Source: CAZJFC01 sp964545245 (GTDB lineage: Bacteria > Pseudomonadota > Alphaproteobacteria > Rickettsiales > 21-14-0-20-44-7). Taken from it: a DNA stretch of 12,342 nt. The notes under the pieces are model-generated. The model saw only the letters and a program-made list of their open reading frames with translations, was not told the DNA's origin and did not search any database. Below, piece by piece: positions 6,796-12,342 of the stretch. The stretch covers positions 1 to 12,342 of the forward strand of contig CAZJFC010000054.1 of NCBI GenBank assembly GCA_964545245.1. The letters run 5' to 3'. Both the position numbers and the translations under genes were made by a program. How positions within the stretch are numbered: position 1 is the stretch's first letter; each line of letters starts with the position of its first letter.

Positions 6796-7365
6796 TCACC
6801 AGCCGAAAAACCATTTCAGCAGGTTATAAACCCCGAAACCGATGAACATCAGGCTGGCCGCAACCCTCACTACCCGGAGCGGGATCACCTTCAGCACTTT
6901 TTCGCCGAACAGCACAGCCGGGATATTGGTCGCCATCATGCCCAGCGTCGTGCCGAGCGTCACCATCAGCACGTTGTTATATTCCGCGCCCAGCGTCACG
7001 GTCGCTATCTGGGTCTTGTCGCCCATTTCGGCGATGAAAAACACGATAGCCGTGGTGAGGAATGCGCCATGGTTGCCGGATTCGGTTTTCACTTCCGGCT
7101 CCTTGTCGGGAACCAGTGCCCATATGCCGATGATGATGAATAGCAGCCCGGTGACAAGGCTTATCCGCGAATCCTCCACCGCACCGGAAAACAAACTGCC
7201 CGCATAGGAGGCAACCGCGTGGTTGAGCAGTGTAGCGGCCAGTATCCCCAGCACCACCGGCCAGAATTTGCGGAACCGCGCCGCCAGTACGATTGCGAGC
7301 AACTGTGTTTTATCCCCCATTTCGGCGATTGCGACGAGAGCGAAGGAATGAAGGAAAGCATCCAT
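6796..7365 (-). CDS. UPF0016/GDT1-family manganese exporter (MneA-like)
   Basis: An inner-membrane cation exporter of the UPF0016 (GDT1/TMEM165) family, whose characterised bacterial members export Mn2+. It has 189 residues, about six membrane segments and the diagnostic pair of EMGDKTQ motifs (15-21 and 113-119) near the start of each inverted half. It is complete at the family's usual length. A yybP-ykoY manganese riboswitch precedes it, which independently supports a manganese role. There is no convincing ribosome binding site: the 20 bases before the ATG are C- and A/T-rich. An in-frame TAA lies 24-26 bases upstream, so this ATG or one close downstream is the start. The gene stands alone, with its 3' end running into a repeat. 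Confidence 0.94.
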   Translation of the reverse strand: MDAFLHSFALVAIAEMGDKTQLLAIVLAARFRKFWPVVLGILAATLLNHAVASYAGSLFSGAVEDSRISLVTGLLFIIIGIWALVPDKEPEVKTESGNHGAFLTTAIVFFIAEMGDKTQIATVTLGAEYNNVLMVTLGTTLGMMATNIPAVLFGEKVLKVIPLRVVRVAASLMFIGFGVYNLLKWFFGW

Positions 7366-7403
7366 GAAAAATTTTGGGGGGAAAGGCAGTTGTTAAAACC
7401 ATA

Positions 7404-7445
7404 CGGCAAATAACCCCGCCTAACCCGTTAGGAGGTTATTCGCCG
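7404..7445 (-). promoter_or_regulatory. Expression-platform hairpin of the manganese riboswitch
   Basis: CGGCGAATAACC (minus strand, 7445-7434) pairs with GGTTATTTGCCG (7415-7404), 12 bp with a G.U pair, enclosing a smaller CCTAA/TTAGG hairpin. Its 5' arm uses four bases (7442-7445) that also form the closing P1 helix of the aptamer, so the two structures compete. No T tract follows, so it may control translation or another step rather than act as a plain terminator. Confidence 0.55.
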
Positions 7446-7556
7446 TAGGTCTCACCAAGCTGCTAAAGCTTTGCCGCCTGCGCCATAGCCGTATCCGGCC
7501 AAGTATGTTGACGCAAGCTTCTTCCGGGAATGGAAGAAAGGTTACTCCCCTAAGAC
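7442..7556 (-). ncRNA. yybP-ykoY manganese riboswitch aptamer
   Basis: On the minus strand the leader contains the conserved blocks of this Mn2+-sensing riboswitch in the right order: TAGGGGAGTAAC, a short hairpin (CTTCC...GGAAG), CGTCAACATACTTGGCC, then TTGGTGAGACCTACGG. The P1 helix closes as GTCTTAGG (7556-7549) with CCTACGGC (7449-7442), one mismatch. The downstream gene is a UPF0016 Mn2+ exporter, a known partner class for this riboswitch, which turns expression on when Mn2+ is high. The assignment is from sequence motifs, and a covariance-model scan was not run. Confidence 0.92.
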
Positions 7557-7562
7557 TTGTGG

Positions 7563-7591
7563 ATGTTATGCGATATCGCGGGCGGAGTCAA
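7563..7591 (-). promoter_or_regulatory. Sigma-70-type promoter of the riboswitch transcript
   Basis: Minus strand TTGACT (7586-7591, 5 of 6 consensus), 17-base spacer, TAACAT (7563-7568, 4 of 6). The predicted transcription start, about 7 bases past the -10, falls right at the 5' edge of the riboswitch aptamer, which supports both calls. Confidence 0.65.
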
Positions 7592-7598
7592 TATCTAC

Positions 7599-7632
7599 TG
7601 ACCACAGACGACAGACCACCCTCTCCCCTTTT
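7599..7632. repeat. ACCACAGAC-type direct repeat next to CCCTCTCCCC tract
   Basis: Imperfect ACCACAGACGACAGACC units are followed by CCCTCTCCCC and a T run. The same combination, in other order, occurs at 1077-1175. The gap between the exporter and the ELM1 gene (7366-7681) otherwise holds the riboswitch and its promoter. Confidence 0.45.
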
Positions 7633-7681
7633 TTGTGAATTTTCCATGTTGATAGTTTAAAATCAGGCAGTAATTTAAATT

Positions 7682-8587
7682 ATGAATTCAAAATCCGCTT
7701 CAGGCAGTGCGCCGGTTATCTGGGCGCTCACGGATGGCCGCAAAGGCAATGATAACCAGACCCTCGCGCTTGCCTCAAGGATCGGGAAGCATATCACGAA
7801 AGAGGTCCATTTCAGCCAGCTTGGCCGTTTGCCCAACCGCCTGCTGGGCGCTTCGCTCATGGGCGCGGAGCTGGACTGGACAGCCCCCTACCCCGAAATC
7901 GTCGTTTCCACAGGCCGCAAACTTGCCCGTATATCCGCCTTTCTAAAGAAAAACCATGATTGCATGGTGATACACATCATGAATCCCGGCAAAAAATTCC
8001 TTAATATCTTTGACTTCATAATCGTCCCTGAACACGACGATCTACCGGAACAGGATAACCTAATCAAAATCCCCGGCTCGATTTCACGCATATCCCCCCT
8101 GCCGCAGCTTCCCCCCGCCGGAACGCTTAACGTAACCGTGCTGGTTGGCAATATCACAGCCCAGGAAGCGCATGAACTTGCCGGAATACTGAACCTGACG
8201 GAAGCGCATTATTCCATCACCACCAGCCGCCGCACCAAAACCGCTGTGGCCGACATCCTCGACAGCGAAATTTTCCAGAAAAAATTTGTCTACCGTTACG
8301 GGCAGAGCAACCACAACCCCTATGACGAATTCCTTTCCTCCGCCCATGTGGTCATCGCCACGGGCGACTCGGTGAATATGTGTACGGAGGCCGCGCATAC
8401 CGGAAAACCACTCTATATTTACGAGGTGGAAACCAAACCCAAATTCACCAATTTCTGGCAGAACCTCTATTACCTGAAATGCGCCCGCCCGTTATCCGGC
8501 GACATCGAATTATGGGCATACCGCCCGCTTAATAACCTCGATTACGTTATGCAGGAGATAGATTCGCGGCTGGATAATTCAGGCTAA
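7682..8587 (+). CDS. ELM1/GtrOC1-family protein, putative glycosyltransferase-like
   Basis: A 301-residue protein of the mitochondrial-fission ELM1 family (PF06258, formerly DUF1022), widespread in alphaproteobacteria. Its function is unproven; it has a GT-B glycosyltransferase-like fold. Diagnostic stretches are the N-terminal WALTDGRKGNDNQTLALA (about 14-31), the PEIVVSTGRKLARIS segment, HIMNPG and the C-terminal VIATGDSVNMCTEAAHTGKPLYIYEV, which resembles a nucleotide-sugar site of GT-B enzymes. The start ATG follows an A/T-rich stretch without a clear ribosome binding site; AGG lies about 15 bases upstream. It is complete at the usual length. Its stop codon overlaps that of the convergent SGNH gene, with no terminator between. 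Family confidence is high and function is low. Confidence 0.85.
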   Translation: MNSKSASGSAPVIWALTDGRKGNDNQTLALASRIGKHITKEVHFSQLGRLPNRLLGASLMGAELDWTAPYPEIVVSTGRKLARISAFLKKNHDCMVIHIMNPGKKFLNIFDFIIVPEHDDLPEQDNLIKIPGSISRISPLPQLPPAGTLNVTVLVGNITAQEAHELAGILNLTEAHYSITTSRRTKTAVADILDSEIFQKKFVYRYGQSNHNPYDEFLSSAHVVIATGDSVNMCTEAAHTGKPLYIYEVETKPKFTNFWQNLYYLKCARPLSGDIELWAYRPLNNLDYVMQEIDSRLDNSG

Positions 8588-9360
8588 AAATAATTTTCGT
8601 TTGCAACTTTCCTGATAAGTTCCGCATCTTCCTGCCTGATCCCTGAGGGGACATAGGTCACATTGCCCAGATCCGCCGCGGCAAAAAACTTATAGAACAT
8701 CAGCGCCGCCAGATAGCTTCCGTGGATCGTGGGATGGTTGCCGTCTTCATAAAGCCTGAAGGAAGGGTTATAGGAAAGCAGGCGTTCCCAAGCCATCCCC
8801 ACATTGACCTTCTGCGCCCCCGTGTTTTGCGACAATGCGTTATGGCTTGACTGCATGCGCCAGAAAATCCTGTCCTTGAGTTCCGGATGCGTCTGGTAAA
8901 ACTCATGGTCATTCCCATAACGCCATGTGACAAACAAAACCGGCGTCGCGCCATTGAACTTGGCCATATCTATCAATTGCTTGCCATATGTCCCGAAGCT
9001 CGCATCAGTGGCATCGTTCTGTTGCTCATTACCCCTGCCCTGCAGGACAACATAATCCCATTTTTCTTTCATCATGTTCCTGATATCGCCGCTTTCCCAG
9101 TGGTCCTGCAGGCGCACCTCGCCGGGAGCATGCATAACTATGCGGTACTTGTCCGCGGCTTTCGCCGAATCAGCGATCTTACGCACCATGAACGGCATAT
9201 CGTGGTAGTAGGTGCGGCTGTTGCCGACAAACAGGATTTTTTTCCCAGGCCGTGTATCTGCCCTGTCAACCATTTCCGCATATTTTTGCTGGATACCCGG
9301 CAATCGAAAAAAGACAAGGCCGAATACTACAAGAAGCGCAACGATACGAAAATGTTTCAT
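8584..9360 (-). CDS. Membrane-anchored SGNH/GDSL hydrolase-like protein
   Basis: A 258-residue protein with an N-terminal signal or signal-anchor segment (about 3-20), so it probably acts in the periplasm. It has the SGNH blocks: block I ILFVGNSRTYYHDMP with the nucleophile Ser48, a VVLQGRGNEQ segment (about 104-113, Asn111 as block III) and block V DGNHPTIHGSYLAA with Asp206 and His209. The GNSxTYYxDMP pattern resembles the DUF4886-type subfamily. It is likely a hydrolase of an acyl or acetyl ester on a cell-envelope substrate, but the substrate is unknown. No strong ribosome binding site is seen before the ATG. Its 3' end overlaps the ELM1 gene by 4 bases, tail to tail. Confidence 0.75.
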   Translation of the reverse strand: MKHFRIVALLVVFGLVFFRLPGIQQKYAEMVDRADTRPGKKILFVGNSRTYYHDMPFMVRKIADSAKAADKYRIVMHAPGEVRLQDHWESGDIRNMMKEKWDYVVLQGRGNEQQNDATDASFGTYGKQLIDMAKFNGATPVLFVTWRYGNDHEFYQTHPELKDRIFWRMQSSHNALSQNTGAQKVNVGMAWERLLSYNPSFRLYEDGNHPTIHGSYLAALMFYKFFAAADLGNVTYVPSGIRQEDAELIRKVANENYF

Positions 9361-9408
9361 TATGCCAAATTAGCAGAAATCATCCGCTATGGTACAGCAA
9401 AAAATAGT

Positions 9409-9534
9409 GGTAATTATTCCTTTAAACAAAGAATCAGTTACTCCCGTCATCGCGGGTTTATCCCGCGATCCGGTTAGCGAAGCCCGCTCTGGCATTGCCC
9501 CATGAACCAGACCCCGCGACAAGCGCGGGGTGAC
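9409..9534. repeat. Intergenic repeat copy B (inverted relative to copy A)
   Basis: The reverse complement of the 6614-6740 element. 9409-9478 matches 6671-6740 with one difference, and the CCCCGCGACAAGCGCGGGG hairpin (about 9512-9530) matches the other end. It fills most of the gap 9361-9672; the remainder holds a likely promoter for the peroxiredoxin gene. Confidence 0.9.
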
Positions 9535-9594
9535 TATGGAGGAAGCACTTAAGACTGTGGGATAATTGCCAAAATAGTTGCGGAAAATTCGCGG

Positions 9595-9622
9595 TTGAAC
9601 CAATAAAATCAGCCACTATATT
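9595..9622 (+). promoter_or_regulatory. Possible promoter of the peroxiredoxin gene
   Basis: TTGAAC (9595-9600), 16-base spacer, TATATT (9617-9622, 5 of 6 of the -10 consensus), 50 bases before the ATG. The -35 match is only 4 of 6, so this is moderate. No recognisable OxyR-type site was identified. Confidence 0.45.
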
Positions 9623-9672
9623 AAAATAACATAGAACAATCATAACCAAAATAACCAAAAACGGAGTTACCA

Positions 9673-10275
9673 ATGTCAATACTCATCGGCAAAGAAGCGC
9701 CTGATTTCACCGCAGCGGCAGTGCTGCCAAGCAACGAGATCGTGAACGATTTCAACCTTCGCAAGGAAGGCAAGGGCAAGAATATTATCCTGTTTTTTTA
9801 TCCGCTTGATTTCACTTTCGTCTGCCCTTCCGAGATCATCGCGTTCGATAACCGTCTGAAAGAATTCAAAACCCGCAACACACTTGTTGCCGGCGTCAGT
9901 GTTGACTCGCAGTTCAGCCATTATGCGTGGAAGAATACCCCGGTTGAAAAAGGCGGCATCGGCAATATCCAATATCCTTTAGTTGCAGACCTCACCAAGC
10001 AGATTGCGCGTGATTACGGCGTTCTCCTTAACGAATCCGTCGCCCTGCGCGGCACTTTCCTTATCGACAAAAACTTCGTCGTCCGCCACCAGATCGTGAA
10101 CGACCTGCCGCTTGGCCGCAATGTTGATGAAGCGCTGCGCATGGTTGACGCGCTGCAATTCCATGAAGAAAACGGCGAAGTCTGCCCGGCAGGCTGGAAC
10201 CGCGGCGATGAAGGCATGAAAGCGAATGCTGATGGCGTTGCGTCATACCTGAAGAAAAAAGCGTCAAATCTCTAA
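9673..10275 (+). CDS. Typical 2-Cys peroxiredoxin (AhpC/TSA family)
   Basis: A cytoplasmic thiol peroxidase (200 residues) that reduces hydrogen peroxide and organic peroxides. The peroxidatic cysteine is Cys51 in FTFVCPSE with the PLDFTFVCP active-site loop. Resolving Cys171 lies in GEVCPAGW, and the ALRGTFLID strand carries the conserved Arg126. GVSVDSQFSHYAW is also family-typical. The C-terminus lacks the YF motif of over-oxidation-sensitive eukaryotic members. The start has a good ribosome binding site (GGAG, 9 bases upstream). The thioredoxin reductase gene follows 71 bases later, so the pair probably forms a peroxide-detoxifying chain through thioredoxin. It could be named ahpC-like, but the subgroup was not resolved. 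Confidence 0.95.
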   Translation: MSILIGKEAPDFTAAAVLPSNEIVNDFNLRKEGKGKNIILFFYPLDFTFVCPSEIIAFDNRLKEFKTRNTLVAGVSVDSQFSHYAWKNTPVEKGGIGNIQYPLVADLTKQIARDYGVLLNESVALRGTFLIDKNFVVRHQIVNDLPLGRNVDEALRMVDALQFHEENGEVCPAGWNRGDEGMKANADGVASYLKKKASNL

Positions 10276-10279
10276 AAGA

Positions 10280-10336
10280 GAACATTAGAACATTGGAACG
10301 TTAGAACTGATTCTAATGTTCCATGTTCCAGGTTCC
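10280..10336. repeat. Inverted-repeat spacer between peroxiredoxin and trxB
   Basis: Three to four GAACRTTR-like units (10280-10306) face inverted units TGTTCC/GGTTCC (10318-10336). GAACATTAGAA (10280-10290) pairs perfectly with TTCTAATGTTC (10311-10321). No T tract follows, so it is more likely an RNA-processing or attenuating hairpin, or a repeat, than a full terminator. Confidence 0.6.
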
Positions 10337-10346
10337 AAGTTCTGAT

Positions 10347-11285
10347 ATGAAAAAACACACCCAAGTTCTTGTTATCGGCTCCGGCCCCGCCGGTTACACC
10401 GCCGCAATCTATGCCGCGCGCGCCAACCGCAAACCGATCCTTGTTTCCGGCATGCAGCCGGGCGGACAGCTCACCATCACCACCGATGTTGAAAACTATC
10501 CCGGTTTTGCCGAACCGATCCAAGGCCCATGGCTGATGGACCAGATGAAAGCCCAAGCCGGGCATGTCGGCACCGAGCTGGTGACTGACCATATCAAATC
10601 CGTTGATTTCTCCTCCCGCCCGTTCAAGGCGCTTGGCGAATCCGGCACCGAATACACCGCCGATACCGTGGTTATCTCCACCGGCGCGCAGGCGCGCTGG
10701 CTGGGCATCGAGTCCGAGCAGAAATTTCAGGGCTTCGGCGTTTCGGCATGCGCAACCTGCGACGGTTTCTTCTTCCGCAACAAAAAAGTCGTGGTTGTCG
10801 GTGGCGGAAACTCTGCCGTTGAAGAAGCGCTGTTCCTCACCAATTTCGCCAGCGAAGTAACCCTTGTCCACCGCCGTGATAAGCTCCGCGCGGAAAAAAT
10901 TGCGCAGGACAGGTTATTCAAAAACCCGAAGATCAAGGTTATCTGGAATGCCGCAATTGATGAGATCCTCGGCTCCGAAAACCCCGCCAACGTTACCGGC
11001 GTTCGCCTCAAAGATACCGTTAACGGCTCCACGCAGGAAATTGCGACCGACGGCGTTTTCGTTGCGATCGGCCACACACCCAACACCGCCATCTTTAAAG
11101 ACCACGTGGAAATGGATAGTGAAGGCTATATCATCACCGAAAAAGGCAGCACCAGAACCAGCGTACCCGGCGTTTTCGCCGCGGGCGACGTGCAGGACAA
11201 GATCTACCGCCAGGCCGTAACCGCCGCCGGAACCGGCTGCATGGCCGCTCTCGAAGCCGAAAAATTCCTCGGTGAGCATGAGTAA
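10347..11285 (+). CDS. trxB: Thioredoxin reductase
   Basis: A FAD-dependent NADPH:thioredoxin oxidoreductase (312 residues). It keeps thioredoxin reduced and so feeds the peroxiredoxin next door and other thiol enzymes. Motifs are the FAD-binding VIGSGPAGYTAAIYAAR (about 9-25), PGGQL, the redox-active CATC (135-138), the NADPH-binding VVVGGGNSAVEEA (about 149-161) with HRRDKLRA, and the C-terminal FAD motif GVFAAGDVQD. It is complete at the family's usual length. An in-frame ATG at 10323 would add 8 residues lying inside the upstream inverted repeat. The ATG at 10347 (MKKHTQVLVIGSG) is preferred because it gives the normal family N-terminus. Neither has a strong ribosome binding site. It converges on the minus-strand gene ending at 11296. 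Confidence 0.96.
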   Translation: MKKHTQVLVIGSGPAGYTAAIYAARANRKPILVSGMQPGGQLTITTDVENYPGFAEPIQGPWLMDQMKAQAGHVGTELVTDHIKSVDFSSRPFKALGESGTEYTADTVVISTGAQARWLGIESEQKFQGFGVSACATCDGFFFRNKKVVVVGGGNSAVEEALFLTNFASEVTLVHRRDKLRAEKIAQDRLFKNPKIKVIWNAAIDEILGSENPANVTGVRLKDTVNGSTQEIATDGVFVAIGHTPNTAIFKDHVEMDSEGYIITEKGSTRTSVPGVFAAGDVQDKIYRQAVTAAGTGCMAALEAEKFLGEHE

Positions 11286-11295
11286 CCTGCGGGGG

Positions 11296-12342
11296 TTATT
11301 TATAGAAATTGATGTCATAAAAGAACTCAAATATTCTATTTCCTGCATTACAGCTATACACGCATATTACCACCATCCTGATTTCCAGCCGTGCGGCTTT
11401 GGATGGCACCGGGATCAGCCTTTGCATCATCGGGGTGGTAGGGCCCATAGGACTCGGAGCATTAGTAATATTATTAATAGCGCTTTGTGCTCCCAGTGCA
11501 CTTGTGAGGCTGCAAAGCAGGTTATAATCGGTGAAATAGGAAGGAGAACCGGTAGCCCACGGGACAAGAAATGGTTGAGTTGCCAGCATTCCATAATATG
11601 TTCCCAGCGCTTCTATTTCAGGTAAGTTGTGAGGTTTATAGGGGGAAGAACCGACAGGCCCTGCGGTGTAAAGACGTGGCACAAGCTTGTTGCCTTCCGC
11701 GTCAATGAACTTCATTCCCATGTAGGTTGCCAGGGTAGAATATGAAATACCAGGATCCTGTATTGCATTGATGTTGCAATAAGCGGCTATATCCACATAT
11801 TTTGCATCCTTATAGGTGGTAGTGAGGTCATAGGATACATCATTTTCTACAAACCCATAAATGGGAATGTGGGTGGAGGGATCGCTACCAATAAGATGAT
11901 AACCATACTCATCCTCAACGAAAGCCAGCAACTCCCCCTCGAATGTCCTGTCCCCGCCACCGCCGCTTCCTTCACCGCCGCCGCCCGGCGAGCCGCAAAC
12001 ATACGCGCCCGCACCATCGGAGATTAGCGTTTCACCCGCCGCGCAGTCGGGCAGTCCGGTGGCGGTGGAGATGTTCGCCGAGTTGGCATCGAGGTTGAGC
12101 GAGGTTATCGGTTTCCATCTTACATAATCATTGAAGTAAGCTGATTCCATCTCACCATCATTGATCGGCATATCGAAAAACAGGGAGTCATTGTAATCGC
12201 AGTTCTCCGCATCCTTGGTTACTGATGCACAAGCATTGACCAACTGCCCGGTGCGGTTGAATGAGCCTTTACCATCACTTCCGTGGCTAACTATTGCATA
12301 AGCGGTGATGTTCTTCGTATCAGCAGGATAAAGCAGGTTGCC
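11296..12342 (-). CDS. Probable pseudopilin-type surface protein (3' part, possibly frameshifted)
   Basis: The frame is open from the window edge (12342) to the stop at 11296, about 348 visible residues. The N-terminus is missing; TTG at 12243 is internal. The first residues, including AYAIVSHGSDGKGSF and YFNDYVRWK, match a pattern I know from alphaproteobacterial prepilin-like proteins with an N-terminal cleavage/methylation domain. This is family memory, not a search. Then come LPDCAAGETLISDGAGAYVCG (two Cys), a Gly-rich linker (GGGGEGSGGGG) and an unrecognised C-terminal domain with two Cys. A/T-rich codons differ from the neighbours. The last 45 residues or so look unlike the rest: from about 11446 another frame reads YGPYHPDDAKADPG through AGNQDGGNMRV and ends with TAG at 11354-11356. 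A one-base loss in a C run at about 11441-11446 would explain it. Confidence 0.6.
   Translation of the reverse strand, partial: GNLLYPADTKNITAYAIVSHGSDGKGSFNRTGQLVNACASVTKDAENCDYNDSLFFDMPINDGEMESAYFNDYVRWKPITSLNLDANSANISTATGLPDCAAGETLISDGAGAYVCGSPGGGGEGSGGGGDRTFEGELLAFVEDEYGYHLIGSDPSTHIPIYGFVENDVSYDLTTTYKDAKYVDIAAYCNINAIQDPGISYSTLATYMGMKFIDAEGNKLVPRLYTAGPVGSSPYKPHNLPEIEALGTYYGMLATQPFLVPWATGSPSYFTDYNLLCSLTSALGAQSAINNITNAPSPMGPTTPMMQRLIPVPSKAARLEIRMVVICVYSCNAGNRIFEFFYDINFYK

Noticed and set aside
7161..7409. Alternative minus-strand frame overlapping the exporter start
   Set aside because: It is a different frame over the well-supported UPF0016 gene and encodes no recognisable motif.
6614..9534. 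Composite transposon formed by the two inverted repeats
   Set aside because: No transposase, no target-site duplications that I could see, and the genes between are ordinary chromosomal genes with their own promoters.
11283..11304. TAACC...GGTTA hairpin as a terminator between trxB and the pseudopilin-like gene
   Set aside because: The stem is only 5 bp and the T tract is broken; too weak to call.

Overview
The window is bacterial chromosome of roughly half G+C (judged by eye), gene-dense, with short intergenic gaps full of palindromic repeats. The gene content (NodT-type outer-membrane efflux protein, MlaE permease fused to a STAS domain, ELM1-family protein, pseudopilin-like protein with an IVSHG motif, RPE-like palindromes of the GTCAYCCCGCG type) points to an uncultured alphaproteobacterium. 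This is inference from family knowledge and no database search was done. Most genes are housekeeping. No transposase, phage gene, CRISPR array, tRNA or rRNA was recognised.

Layout. 1-721 (+): the 3' part of an outer-membrane efflux channel. 722-1184: no gene, but a dense set of hairpins, including a 166-bp composite palindromic element and three hairpins with the same TCCT/AGGA tetraloop. 1185-6416 (-): a tight five-gene operon encoding a STAS-MlaE permease, an MlaF-like ATPase, an MlaD-like MCE protein, a PqiC-like lipoprotein and an MscS-family channel. The first four make an MCE lipid-transport system, with genes overlapping or nearly so. The MscS gene follows 13 bases later with its own ribosome binding site. 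A near-consensus sigma-70 promoter (6454-6483) precedes the operon.

6614-6740 and 9409-9534: two inverted copies of a roughly 127-bp intergenic repeat. Between them lie a UPF0016/GDT1 (MneA-like) manganese exporter (-) under a well-formed yybP-ykoY manganese riboswitch with its own promoter, an ELM1-family protein (+) and a membrane-anchored SGNH hydrolase-like protein (-) that converges on it with overlapping stop codons.

9673-11285 (+): a typical 2-Cys peroxiredoxin and thioredoxin reductase, probably acting together as a peroxide-reducing chain via thioredoxin, separated by an inverted-repeat spacer. 11296-12342 (-): the 3' part of a probable pseudopilin-type surface protein whose C-terminus looks frameshifted. 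An adjacent reading frame gives a more protein-like tail ending at 11354.

The observations most worth following are the hairpin cluster at 811-1049 (AGGA loops on the minus strand, where it would lie in the 3' untranslated region of the MCE-MscS operon), the attachment of a mechanosensitive channel to an MCE operon, the riboswitch switching architecture, and the frameshift in the pseudopilin-like gene.
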